Shown here one piece after another: positions 1 to 12,676 of a stretch of 64,000 nt of DNA (position 1 is the stretch's first letter; every line of letters starts with the position of its first letter). The position numbers and the translations under genes were made by a program. The DNA is from Siniperca chuatsi (taxonomy: Eukaryota; Chordata; Actinopteri; Centrarchiformes; Sinipercidae). A model generated the notes under the pieces. It saw only the letters and a list, made by a program, of their open reading frames with translations. It made no database searches and was not told the origin of the DNA. The stretch is from positions 4,415,362 through 4,479,361 of the forward strand of contig NC_058048.1 of NCBI RefSeq assembly GCF_020085105.1, written 5' to 3'.

Positions 1-204
1 TGATGTGTGTATTCTAGCCTTTGAAAAAAAAAAAAAACTAACTGTTAGCTGCAGCCCAGAACATAATATGGAATGTTTTTATTGACAGTTATTTTAACTT
101 ATGAAGCACTTTGTCGCTGTCCAACAAAATGTCAACTTTTTATGAAAGAAGAAAAACTGCCAATTGTTTGTTGTGACAATGCATTTCTGAGATATTTCAG
201 CGGG

Positions 205-206
<2 letters not shown>

Positions 207-251
<45 letters not shown>
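207..251. repeat. (GT)n microsatellite
   Basis: About 22 uninterrupted GT units. The apparent Cys-Val and Thr-His proteins on either strand are products of this repeat. Confidence 0.97.
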
Positions 252-252
<1 letters not shown>

Positions 253-1476
253 TGAGGGTTGCCTAAGAAGTAGAATTTTCCCAATCACCAAATATGGAGA
301 CACATATTGTCCACTGACATCCATTGGTTGCCTTGGTGATGGCTGTCCACCACAGTTAGGCTACCAGTACATTTATACCCCAACCTGTGTAAGGGCACTT
401 TAAAGCAACTAGGACTTGGAGTGACACTTGACAGTGAAAAAGAAGGTGGTAGGGAATCAAACCACATTCAGCCACAGAGGAGATACATGTCAGTGTAATC
501 GCCTAGCAAAACTTGGTTGGAATGAGAAAAAAAACCTACCACAAACCCTTCCAAAATACAGCTACCACAGCTCCTACCTGTCCTTTACAACATGTTGGCT
601 TATTTCATCCTAGCCCTGACTATTCCAGTCTTATAAGAGCCACTATCAAACCTCACGTCGGGGCAGTTAGCCACAGATTAGGTCAATGGATGATTGATTA
701 AGTATGCAAACGGTACTCCACTCAGACCAAGCCATTATCTCTAATTACAACGCCTGCTCAAGCTTCTTAACAAGTCCAGTCATACCACTACAAGACAACA
801 GGAACAACAAGCTGAGGAACAAACACTTGACAAGCTAAGCATTTAATAACAACTCCCGCCGGTCGCATATTTCACAAGCAATGAAACCTGATCCTGATCT
901 GACTCTCTGGAGGCTATTTGTCCTGTTTGCTGTGTTTGGACTGCGGGTGTCACAAGACAAGAAAGCGGCAGCCAGCATGAGACAGCAGGCTGATGACGAA
1001 TGACGGAGAGAAACGCTTCCCTCTGCTCACTACTTCTCCTCTCCGGAGCTCATTTTGTCAACCACAGACACCCACACATGCAATGACAAACACCCACACT
1101 GTTTTTTTCTTGTCTGTATTCTCTAACCAGTCATCGAGGATGTTGTCCCCTCCTTTGTTCTGTTTTTCCTCTCCCATGACAACATATATACTGGATGTTG
1201 AAAGGGTTTATGAACATTCATCAAATCACCTATAAAAGTATGAAGTTTCTAGATTTACATACAAATTAAATACAGGGAGTACAGAACCATAAACATGGTT
1301 GTATGGCTTCTACATAGTGACTTACTTTAGTCGTTTACTTAATTTCATTATTTTTCAAATTAAGTTTTGCATTCGCTTCTAGGGATGAAAAGGAGTTGTG
1401 GTATCATTCTCTATGGGCCCAGTCCTTTAACTGTGTGCTCCCCTTGGGTGGCCCCAGAGCCAGTCAAGCTTCTAAC

Positions 1477-1793
1477 TAGCGCTGCAATTATTGATTAATC
1501 TGACCATTATTTTCTAGATTCATCAATTAATCACTTGTCAGAAAATGTTGAAAAATGTCCATATTCATATAGCTTGTTTAAACCAACCCATGGTCCAAAA
1601 CTCAAAGATATTCAATTTACTACCTTATTATACTAAGACAACCTACAGATATTCACATTTGAGAAGCTGGCAGTGAATTTTGGGCATTTTAAACACAAAC
1701 CCAAAATTACTTGAACAATCAATTGATTATCAAATGTGTTGAAAAAAAATAATTCAAAGCTTTTCTGCCAATCAACTATCGTTTCAGCCCTAC
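1477..1793. mobile_element. Teleost inverted-repeat MITE copy
   Basis: The left end (near 1480, gcgctgcaattattgatt) and the reverse complement of the right end (near 1790, gggctgaaacgatagttgat) are similar imperfect terminal inverted repeats. The interior alternates ATTAAT/ATTGATT-type words. Related fragments occur at 18963-19047 in bco2 and 51973-52290. No coding capacity is visible. The family name is not certain. Confidence 0.6.
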
Positions 1794-3594
1794 TTCTAAC
1801 CATTGTAGAAAAGCGCCAACCTTTGAGGCACAGATCCATTCCCCCTTTACAGCTCCAGCCAATTTCTGTTCTAGCAGGTTCCCAGACCTGTTCAGTCTTC
1901 TCAAAGTTTCACAATGATGCTAACTCTCACTTTCTTTCTCCACTTGCAGGTGAAATGTGTTCCCAGGCAATCATGTTTCATTGAGACTGTTGCAGTTTGT
2001 TCGGAGATGCTTCACTACACTTCACGGTGTTGTCTGGGTGTGTTCAATAGCTTTATAATGCCTGAAGGTTAGGAGAGTGCAACGGCCCAGTGCAAGACTA
2101 CTGGATGAAATGTCTTTGCTATACCAGCACTAATGACTGCACCACTGCCGATGATCATACACCAATGCTGTAAACCAACACTGGACTCTGACTGCTCCTC
2201 AGCAAACTGCACTGCATCATATTGAACAAGGACAAGGGGAATGAGGATAACTATGACACCAAACATGGATTTCCCAAAAAAAAGAAATGCAATTATATTC
2301 AACCAAGTGCATGTAAGGAAGAGCTGAATATGTTCAAACACAGCCACTTTAGGATAGAGTCTGGACAAAGAATAGCAGCAGCTGCTGGACTGGTACAAAG
2401 GTGAAAATCTGGAGGAAACTATTTGCTTTCAAATTTAGATAGAATGGGGTTACTGACCTGGAGCTAGCACCAATAGGTTGTGTTCTGTCATGTGTAGCGC
2501 GACCTACACACCAAACCCCATTTAAAATTTAGCTATTTTATGTACCCTTGAAACGTTTGACAATTACTGTATATTTTTCAAAAAAATGTAATGTCTTTTG
2601 CTAAATTCAACTTTCACTTAATTTACCAAACATAACTAAAATTTGGATTTGGTAAATATAAGCAGTCATTCTACTAAAATAAAGCTCTGTTTGATGTACT
2701 ACATGTATGCCAAATTAACACTTCACTGCCATTCAGAAACTATCTTGAGTCATATTCTACCAGGTGTGCATAGTATCTGACGATGAGCAGCGCCATTGAA
2801 TTGCCTTATTTTGAATGAAGTTTGCCTGAACAGCTTACCAGAGCTACTTTGCATTTATGGGGTCCTCGTCTGAGAAACAGGTATCTTAAACTTTTCAATT
2901 GAATCAGCGCGACACCCTGCTGAGAGAGGGTAAAGGAAACCAACAGTCGAACTGTTTGTTTCTCACCTAGCATTAGCAGCACTATTCTCTCCGCGTTCTC
3001 TTCTACTGAGAACAGCTATTACAAAATCGTATTGTTTCCTTGGTCATCGGCGGACATACACACCTGATAGCACACAACCGAAAACGTTTCCAGAATCTTA
3101 CGGGTGTTCTGGTAACTTCGGCATACACTTAATCTACGTAGCAGCTAGTTAACTCTTACGTTTTCTGCCATTTCTCTGTCTACTTTAGGAACTGCCACAG
3201 ACAGGTTGCCATGAACAGACTAAAAGGGGGACCAGGTTTGCGTGTTGACAATCATTTGAATACCTGCTTGGTGAGCTGTAACGTTATGTAGCTGGCTACA
3301 TCGAAAACACCAGGTGAACCGACTGACACAGAAACCTTTTCTCATCTGTTCACTGGCTATGTGGCTTTGAGGTTAAACAGGGTACTTTTCGCCCTTTTCT
3401 ATCCATACAACAGTGAACACAATCAGGGCTACTTGAGCTTAAGGTGCAAGAAAAGATGTGACTTAGGAACCCACACTGGGGCTTGCATAATTTCTCCAAG
3501 ACATCCGTGGCAGCTAAGGGCAGCAGTCTGAGGTGATGCCGAGTATTCAGATTTAAGAGAGTAGTAACGTTACTGCTGAGATGCACTACATTAC

Positions 3595-3921
3595 CTGCCC
3601 GTACACCTTTGGCATAACGTTAGTAGATTCTCCAGTGCTCCGGCGGGTTCGATGATGCGGGTAGGCGCCGAAGTCCGACCCGCCTTCAGCGGCACTACGA
3701 GCGGCCAGCGGCAGCGCTGGAGCCGCTGCGCCTCCTCCATCTCCGTCTGCTAAATCCTCATTTGCTTCTATTGTGAAAAATCCTCTGTTTTGCGGCAGCA
3801 TGTAGCGCTGCTCCGGGTGAAGACGGAGGGTCGACGAATTTATTTCTGCAACCCAGAGGACTAATAAATATAACGACCACCGAAGGGAGGACTGCATCTT
3901 GCCTGCTTGTGATATCGCCAT
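3595..3921 (-). CDS. sorl1: Sortilin-related receptor SORL1, first coding exon
   Basis: The gene encodes the VPS10-domain and LDLR-repeat sorting receptor that moves cargo such as APP between Golgi and endosomes. Only the first coding exon is here: 109 codons ending at a GGGCAG|GTAATG donor, phase 0. It starts MAISQAGKMQSS (Met9 is an alternative start) and has a hydrophobic signal peptide at about residues 13-25. The segment LPQNRGFF matches LPQDRGF in the mammalian N-terminus. A furin-type site, RTRR, at residues 91-94 matches the RRKR site that ends the mammalian propeptide, and the exon closes with KVYGQ as in mammals. The propeptide between is Gly/Ala-rich and diverged. The surrounding sequence is CpG-rich, consistent with a promoter. 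The rest of the gene lies to the left of the window. Confidence 0.88.
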
Positions 3922-4492
3922 GTTTGTGTATGTTTGGCTTTTGGATTAGGTAAGCCTGAAGAGCTCCTTCTACTGGCAGTGATGTCCCCGATGCTGCATT
4001 CACAAGCCATGGGGATGTCGGGAAGTACTAGACTTCGCAGTTCAAATAGCCTTACATTGGCTTAGTACTACACACAAAGGCAGTTAACAAGCCTCCGATG
4101 CTCCACAATAATTTTTTTTATTTTTTTATTAAGAGACAAAAGTACAAGAGAAACACACAGTGACAGCCACAAAAATAAACGTGAATTTAAACAACAAGTC
4201 ATGAAAAGTAATACTAAAATTCTTAACATACGAATTACGAATTAATGACATTATTATGTGAAAAACTGGGAAATTAGCCACATCTCAGGATAACTTATAA
4301 GAACTATAAGCAAATGTATTACATTCATGTATCTTACACAAAGTTCTTACCAACCCTCAGTTATGATAACACATCTTTCAATATGTTTATTGTGGCAGTA
4401 ACATTAAAAACAATGAAAAGGTGAAAAGATAACAAAACATGATAGGAAGCCTGATATCAAAACATTCTGATAATGCTTTTATTACAAGAATC

Positions 4493-4526
<34 letters not shown>

Positions 4527-6199
4527 GGATTTGCAACATTGCCAACAATGGCCTAATACAGTATACCCAGAGATGTTAAAGGGATAGCTACCTTGGTATA
4601 AACAGTATTGCAAAATCTCTGTATCTGTATCATTATATCAGAGTCCCAGTCAAGTTTCAAGTCTATCAGAGCATGTCTCAAATCAAGTCTCAAGTCTTTG
4701 AGGACAACTCCATGTCCAGTCACAAATCAGTTGCAAGTCTTTCAGGTCTCTGTATGCTGACCATTAAATGAAAAATAAGAACGAAATACTCAAGATGTGT
4801 GGCTATGTAAGACTTGCCTGATTCTTTATTTTTACTCATCGATACTTTTGTTGGTCAAAACATGTGACTTTAATGTTTTAGCTTTCAAGTCTTAATTAAG
4901 TGAGGTCCCCCAGCAGTGAAGTCCGTGTGTGTGTGTGTACATTCAAACTCACTGTACCTCTGCAACAGTATCACCCAGACACATTTCTCTACATTGTCAT
5001 CTCTGCACTTGGAGGTCGATTCACTCTGCTTTTATTTTCATTGATTGTTTTCTTCAGGGACTGCATTCATAAACATCCTCCGAGAATTTCATCCTTTCTT
5101 GCAAAACCTTTGAATTAGTTGGATATTGACTGGACTTGCACTTCCACAGGAAAACAAAGTTGCTCTGTGTTACAACACCACAGGTAGAATGTGAGCCCTG
5201 GAGGTTTCATTATGGTTTAAAAAGTAACTTTGTGAAAGGCTTGCTCCTAAATCAGGTTTGGTTCTTAATTATGCAGTTTAGAAACTGTAGTGACCTTGTT
5301 ACACTCAAGGCTGGTATGGATTATCTATTTGGTTGTTTCTAGCGAATCAAGATGTCTTTAAGTCCGTATATCAACCTGCCATTATTAAAGTAATGTCACA
5401 AAATTTGTTGCTCTCCATTTATCTTAATTTATATATTATTTCCTCTCTGACCATTGAATGTAATCCAATCTCTATGGTATATACTGTATGCACTCTGTAT
5501 ATTAAATTAATATGAGGGACAGTGTGATGAGGACAGTGTGTGTGCTGTACACCTACCTGCTTTCCAGTGTTCAAACATCCAGCATCAAAATGGAGAACTA
5601 TGTTCATGGAAGGAAATGTGTGCACTCGAATATACATTTTATATACTAACATAAGAAACATATTTGAAACTAACCAGCTGCTATACGTTTAAAGTAAAAT
5701 GAGTAGTATTTATTTGACTAAGCTTGTACTTAGTTCGTACGTAGCCTAACACTTTAGGATTCTTTTAAGTTCCCTGTCAACCAAAGAGAAAGAAACTGTC
5801 ACACAGAAAATACTTCTATCAGCACACATACAGTATATTGAAAAATTGCTACGAGTTCCAGCAACATATGGAAACTAACTAGTTACATTATGGAGTGTCA
5901 CAATTAACACGTCCAATCAAACAACATTTGTAACGTAGGCCCATATTTTATCAAATGTGCTCAAATGCAGCCAAATTCTGCAGCTGAGAGTTTGATAACG
6001 GACATTGACTTTAGGTGGTACTAATCCAAATATGGCAGTCAGTGGGTTATAGGTGAAATATTACACACACTGTGCAAATTATACCTTTTAATTATTATAT
6101 ACAGCAAGAGGGAGCAAAAAGTCCCAACAGAATCATGTAAGTACACCTAGAACATCTCCAGAAGGATGGATTTGAACTAATCTCCATTAGGAAAGGCTA
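3922..6199. other. Intergenic sequence upstream of sorl1
   Basis: The first hundred or so bases should contain the sorl1 5' UTR and promoter. Beyond that I see only AT-rich sequence, an ATT microsatellite and no supported exon. Confidence 0.6.
4494..4526. repeat. (ATT)n microsatellite
   Basis: Eleven consecutive trinucleotide units with no interruption. Confidence 0.97.
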
Positions 6200-8245
6200 T
6201 TTGTGTTACTTAGTTTTCAGCAGTAATTGTCTACATTCAACATATCAACAGCCTATCAGACTGCATTATGGACTCTATTAACTTCTGCACAGACAACATT
6301 ATCCCCACAAAAACAATCTGCTGTTTCCTTAACAACAAGCCCTGGATTAATAGAGACATCAAATCCCTGCTTATCCAGAAGAAACTGGCTTTCAAGGCTC
6401 GGGACAGAGAGGAGGCACGACGCATCCAGAGCAGCCTGAAGAGAAAGCCCGAGGAGGCAAAGAATGCATACCGGGAGAAGGCGACTTCAGCAGAACAACT
6501 CGAAGGAGGTGTGGAGTGGGCTGAGGAAGATGACTGGCCTCAAACAACAAGGGCCGGGGGTGGAGGGGAGTAAAGAGGGGGCGAGTTTAATCGGTTCTTC
6601 ACCAGGTTTGACTCCGGTGCCCCATCACACTCCACCAGCCCCACTCAGACGTGCTGCCCCCACCCTCACCTGACCATCACTACCAGCCAGGTGAACAGGG
6701 AGCTGAGGAGGCCCAGGCAGAGCTGCTGCTACCTCCCACATGATGATGACCTTTGAGAGGCTGGTCCTGCAGCGCCTGCGGCCGCTGGTGGCTGTCTCTC
6801 TGGACCCCTTGCAGTTGGCATACCAGGCAAACCTTGGTGTGGATGATGCCATCATCTACCTACTGCACAAGGCTTACTCTCACCTGGGGAGGCCCAGGTG
6901 CACGGTGAAAATAATGTTTTTTGACTTTTCAAGTGCATTCAACACCATTCAGCCACTCCTGCCTGCAGAGAAGCTTACAGCCATGAAGGTGGACTGTGTC
7001 ATGGTATGCAGGATTACAGTCAGACGTACTGGATAGTAACACGGGCGCACCTCAGGGATCTGTTCTGTCTCCCTTCCTGTTCACCCCACACACATCTGAC
7101 TTCAGATTCAATTCTGGATCTACTCATGTTCAGAAGTTCTCCGACGACTCGGCCACTGTCGGCTGCATCACTGGGGACAACGAGGATGAGTACCGGAGTC
7201 TGGTGGAGAGATTTGTTGGCTGTGTAGCATCAGCCACCTGCAGCTAAACATCAGCAAGACAAAAGAGCTGCTAGTGGACTTCCGACAGAACAAGAAGCCA
7301 CCTACACCTATCACCATTCAGGTTGAGGAGGTGGATGTGGTGGAGTCATACAAGTTCCTGGGGGTGCACCTCAGATAATTGTGGTGCCATCTAAAGGAAG
7401 GACAAAGCAGACTGTGCTTCCTGAGGAGGCTCAGGTCATTCGGTGTGTGCTGTGTGTTGGGGAGGCGGCATTACGGCTGGTGATGCCAACAGACTCGATA
7501 AACTGGTCAGGAAGGCGGGCTCTGTTGTAGGAGTGCGCCTTGACAGCCTGGAGGAGGTGGCTGGGGGGAGGATGAGGTCCAAAATCAGGAACATACTGGA
7601 GAACCCATCTCACCCCCTTCATGAGGAGATGAACGGCCTGAGAAGCAGCTTCAGTAACCGTCTCATCCTACCGAGCTGTTCGAAGGAGCGCTTCACGTGC
7701 TCCTTTGTACCAACAGCCATTCGACTATAATGCATGGCCCTTGCATGATGGCTACCCCTCATGGACTGTACTATCAGAATCAGAAATACTTTATTGATCC
7801 CTGATCGGAAACTCTTTTGTTACAGCAGCTCACTGTCACGTCAGGAATAGAAGTTCTAAGCAAATCAGAATATAATACAGGTCAGATAAATTAAGTACAC
7901 AGTGGATATAAGCATAAATTAAAACAAGTGTAAAGTACAAAGTGGATTTACCGGTTGACGATAAGTATGTACGGTATAATAATACAATGTAATAATACAA
8001 GTAGTAAGTAATAGTGCATGAACTGTCAAGTTAAGTGTAGCTTATTAAGATGATTATGAGGCGGTGGATATTGCACAGCAGTATACTGTATTGACTATAC
8101 ATGTGGACACTTTTTCCCTGTATTTATATATGTTTACATGTACATATTTTTATTCTTTTTTATTGTATTCCTTATCTATTCATTATTCATTTCCTATTCC
8201 CTACATATCTCTGCTGTTGTGAGACTGAAATAAAGAGCTGCCCTA
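6200..8245 (+). mobile_element. Degenerate L2/Rex1-like LINE, interrupted by a second insertion
   Basis: Frameshifted pieces of a non-LTR retrotransposon reverse-transcriptase ORF run left to right. First is a linker with NNKPWINRDIKSLL and KKLAFKARDREE (6320-6480). Then come YQANLGVDDAI and FFDFSSAFNTI (6815-6960), then GAPQGSVLSPFLF (about 7050) and the catalytic-box region KFSDDSAT (7130-7160). ISKTKELLVDFRQNKK follows (7250-7300), and the C-terminal tail DANRLDKLVRKAG to SHPLHEE (7480-7640) ends near 7728. Several in-frame stops and frame changes make it dead. An AT-rich 3' UTR-like segment with an AATAAA-like end resumes at about 8101-8245, after the insert at 7772-8092. Confidence 0.85.
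7772..8092 (-). mobile_element. Inverted 3' fragment of a related LINE nested in the first
   Basis: The plus-strand text beginning tcagaatcagaaatacttta and running about 320 bp is the reverse complement of a LINE 3' end (ATTCTGATT-type tail). It aligns by eye with 45841-46130, where the same tail follows a minus-strand RT C-terminus. It interrupts the 3' UTR of the plus-strand LINE. The near-identical octamers gactgtac (7764-7771) and gactatac (8093-8100) look like a decayed target-site duplication. Confidence 0.7.
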
Positions 8246-9400
8246 CCCTGTTAATGCAAAACTCTAATTTGAATGTGTCTGCGAAGGTACTGTACCTTTC
8301 TGTTTTCTTTTTTTTTCTTCCCCCAAACTTGGATTGCATATCCTTGACCACTTGTAAATGTACTCTCTTTGATTTATGTTGCTGCTTCATTGTTTTGTTT
8401 TTTTTGACACACTGAAATAATCCACTTAGCTGCCACCGGGCAGCAGCATTGATCTGCAGTTAAACCCACCACCTTAGCAGCTTCATCCGATATCCACTTT
8501 ACTCACAGTGTAGTTATAATCTTCCTTTCTATAATCCCATTGATTTAATCCTATATGAAGGGATTTGAAGATGCCACATGTCCATGACAACCAGTTTGTG
8601 GTAAAAGAAAACATATTAATCCACTTTATGTTCCTGATTTTGGGAGTGGATCTGTTGCTTTGAGAGCTGCTCAGGCCTTGAATAATTGCTTTGAAAAGAG
8701 AGCTTTAAAGGTATAGATTTAAAATAACGTTGATCCTGAGCTAGGCTATGTGCTGCTTACCACGACAGCGTATTGCTGCCAGAATTTTTTTTTTAATTAT
8801 ATGATATATTGTTATGACCACTTCATATTATTGATGTTATTATGATATATTTTTTCATTATTACTAGATACCAAATTATTCAGTTTTTACAAGAAACCTT
8901 ACTTTATCTTGTTATATCAAAAAAACCTTCTCGTTATTTCACAAAACCAACGTTTCTCGTTATAACATAATAAGTATGAATGTTGTTACAACAAGAAGCT
9001 CCCATATTCAAGAAGCTGGGTGTCGGTTTGTTGTGTGTGTTTTTTTTTTTTTTTTGCTGTGCTTCTTTGCATTATGGTATGAAGAGTTAACCTTATAGTC
9101 ATCTGCAACGGTTGTTATATGAATATGGACAATAGAAATTGGATTGGCAAGAAATAATATTGTCAGTCTTGCATAAGGATCATGGTGTGACAGTTACAGC
9201 AGCTCCTCGAGGCAATTAAATGTACTAATTCATCAATTGATGGCAGAATTCTGCCCAACAGTGTCATTGAAATAAAACGGAAATAGTGTTTATAATGAAC
9301 AATGAATGCTTTTAAAGCTAAATTGGAAAGAGGGGAAAAAACACAGCCCATGCTGGGGGGGTTATGGTCCAATTAGTTTCCTCTGGAGCGGAGTAAACAA
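8246..9400. other. Intergenic, AT-rich, no gene seen
   Basis: Runs of T and A (8769-8776, 9040-9055) and simple AT-rich sequence. No exon, RNA gene or element boundary could be supported. Confidence 0.55.
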
Positions 9401-10162
9401 CAGTGTTGGGCAAGTTACTTTCAAATTTAAATTTATTACACATTACTAGTTACTTTCATTTAAAAGTAATAAGTTACTTTACAATAGTGCAGTCCATGTA
9501 GAGCGATGATTACATTACTTTTGCGTTGCTTTCACCAAAAGAACTGCAGAGGAACGACCAGGCATTATAAGCTGGGTAATGTAGTTTCACAGCGGGTAAT
9601 CAAAGCACGGCAGCTCGAGTTCATTGCAGTTCATTACAAATCCAGTGGTGATGTTGAATAGCCTGATGAAGGCAGATCTGGCCCATTCATGCATTCACAT
9701 GCAGTGGTTACCACTTTGTATTAAAATTGCCCGCTTATGTTAACAGTAGTGTGATGAAATGGAGCAGTTAAATAGCTTAGACCTTTTTAAATAAACAAAT
9801 ATCCTTGGACACAGAAGGGCAGGCAGAAGGATCAAAGTCTGATCAATTATGAGACGGGGGATAAATATTTTTCATTTTACTTGTGCTATTTCTCACTGCA
9901 GAGAGTTCCCTTGGCTTCCCGACATAGATTGCACTTGAGCATTGTGTTCTTGGACTGAAAGTAATGGGAGTTTACCCATTTTGAAAACGTAGAGTCTGAC
10001 TCCACAGCCTTCTCAGCCATCGGATTCTGGCAACAGGATTCTTCGGGGGATATTTTTTCTGGTGGCACACTGTGGATGACTTCTTAGATTCCTTTAATTA
10101 ACGCATTATATTACTTCATTATTCTAAAAGTAATATATTACTGTAACGCGTTACCCCCAACA
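9401..10162 (-). mobile_element. hAT-type transposon remnant
   Basis: The left end, cagtgttgggcaagttac, pairs imperfectly with the reverse complement of the right end, gtaacgcgttacccccaaca, giving terminal inverted repeats that begin CAGTGTTGGG as in hAT elements. Flanks gtaaacaa and ggaaacag could be a decayed 8-bp target-site duplication. The interior carries a BED-finger ORF on the minus strand (9886-10068) but no catalytic domain, so this is an internally deleted copy. Confidence 0.7.
9886..10068 (-). pseudogene. BED zinc-finger fragment of hAT transposase
   Basis: A 60-residue ORF contains SKWVNSHYF followed by KCNLCREAKGTL. This is the aromatic-rich lead and first CxxC pair of a BED finger, the DNA-binding N-terminus of hAT transposases. 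The His pair that would complete the finger is missing at the ORF end. It lies within the inverted-repeat element at 9401-10162, which supports a transposon origin. It is not expected to encode a functional protein. Confidence 0.6.
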
Positions 10163-10220
10163 GGAAACAGTGATGCTAAAATCTGATGGATGCAAGTAAG
10201 AACAGAAAGAGAGGTCATTC

Positions 10221-10448
10221 AGGACAATTCAGGTACAATTCAATTCAATTTTATTTATATGGCGTAAATTCACAACATATCTCATTGCACTTTTCCTACA
10301 GAGCAGGTCTAGACCGTACTCTTTCTAATATTATTTACAGAGACCCAACAAATCTCACCATGAGCAAGCATTTGTGACAGTGGCAAGGAAAACCTTCCTT
10401 TTAACAGGCAGAAACCTCAGACAGAACCAGACTCAGTGGTGCTGCTGT
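10221..10448 (+). repeat. Teleost dispersed repeat, copy 1
   Basis: Starts with attcaattcaattttattta and contains gagcaggtctagaccg, the phrase for 'cagagacccaaca' and 'accatgagcaagca', and then aggaaaaccttccttttaac. The same phrases in the same order occur at 29209-29352. It runs directly into the GA tract. Similar sequence is widespread in teleost genomes; I cannot assign a formal class. Confidence 0.7.
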
Positions 10449-10450
10449 GG

Positions 10451-11032
<582 letters not shown>

Positions 11033-12661
11033 GGAGGAGGAGGCACAATGCAAATACCACCTAGAATTTTTAAAATAGTAGAAATGTAATTGTAGTGTTA
11101 ATATTAATAAATTAATAATAATAGGAATGACAGCTATAGGAAAAATATTGCAGATTAACACCAGACCACCATCACAGCTGTGTGGAACAATATATTAGTT
11201 CTTCAGTCTGGTCCACTCGGTGTTGTCCATATGATGGACATGATGCAGCTTGATTGATTATATGTTTATTGTATTGTATTATTCAGTAGTACACCAGATG
11301 GAAGCTAGTAAAGTCAGATATTGATAATACATTTGAAAATGAATATAATATCAAAATGCGGTCTGTGAAGTGTATGATGATCATTCTTATAAAAGTGAAA
11401 TGAATGTGTTTTGTAATCTTACCCATCAGAGACATGTAATTATTCTTCAATACGTTTTCATTTGTCAATTTTACCCCTCTTCAATTAACCTTCCGCCTGA
11501 ATTTACGAGCAGCCTTGAAAGTAGCATTTGCCGGACACGCGCTAGTGCCCGAGCGTTATTTTGACTTTACGTTAAAATCGATAATCACCTCTAAACCTAT
11601 TGTACACATACCAGCCAGGAAATAACCGATAGTTAACTGTCATGTTTATCTGTTAAGTGAATATATGAAATATTCAGCTCTTCGACACAGACCTTGTATG
11701 CCTTGTAAGTAGAGGTTGGCTATCGTTGCTTTACAAATCCTAGCTAATGGCCGTTAAGATTAGTTAAGTAAATATATTAGCAGGTAGGTTAGCGGCTAGC
11801 TTACTTGCTAACTTAACATTTGTGTTAATTATCTTTGTTTTAGCTTTATGTTAGCTAGTTAGCCCAGTGCCAACCGCAGAACAAACTATTTTAAGCTGAG
11901 TTGACTAGTTGAATGTGGTAAAGATGGTTTGATAACATTACTGTATATTCAGCTAGCTAGCGTATATAAGACCTGTAGTTAGCATTATTTTTATTAACAT
12001 TAAGAGGTAACGTTAACGTTAACACGACCACGAAAAAATATCCAACGTTAAAGACAGTCAAGATGGTTTTACTTGCTATCTTAACTAACCAGACAGAAAT
12101 ATTATCCTGTAACTAACTACCATGTATTATCCTGCAACTTGAGCAGCATAATGTTTGTCCTTGTGCAAATTACAACTTTTAATTAGTGTAAGTTTAACAG
12201 AGTTAGTTTAACTTAATCAGATGCCATCATTAACTGTCAAACCAAGAAGCTGGCATTATTAAATGTAACTTAGGTCACAGTCAGTCATAGGCCTATGTAG
12301 CCTACATCATCAGTAACAAGACCAACTACTGCCAGCCAAAAAACCACAGTTTAACAGTGTTTTGGTTATCTGCAGACTGGGAAGAATAAAATAAAAAACA
12401 CGAGAAACATCATAATTCAAAGACCAAACAGATTTATAGTGATTCTGCTTTGGAGTATATGATGTTACCTGGGAAGCAGCCAACAGCTGTTTCCAGTGTT
12501 TCCATATGAATATAGAATATATGCTATATATATATATATGCTATATATCTTTAGCACAAACTATGCTGTAGCACTCTGTGAGGGTATTGAGAGACAAACA
12601 GACCTTTGTAATTAACAAACTACCGGTAATTCAGTTGTCTAATTTAATTTCACATTTGCAG
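11033..12661 (+). other. Upstream region of tex12
   Basis: No coding exon is visible. A noncoding first exon of tex12 probably lies here. One candidate donor is TGCCTT|GTAAGT at 11700-11711, next to a locally CG-containing stretch at 11520-11560, but this is weak. The rest is AT-rich, with gttaacgttaac words near 12006 and a short TA repeat at 12526-12540. Confidence 0.4.
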
Positions 12662-12676
12662 TAACATTACGTCACA

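Larger units (their letters stand above)
1..3594 (-). other. sorl1: 5' end of sorl1 intron 1 (partial)
   Basis: This stretch lies downstream of the sorl1 exon 1 donor on the minus strand, so it is read as intron 1, running off the left edge. No further exon was recognised in it. It holds a GT microsatellite, a copy of a teleost inverted-repeat element at about 1477-1793, and otherwise unremarkable AT-rich sequence. The short ORFs in it have no recognisable domains. Confidence 0.6.

Noticed and set aside
73-403. Cys-Val and Thr-His repeat proteins at the left edge
   Set aside because: Products of the GT microsatellite.
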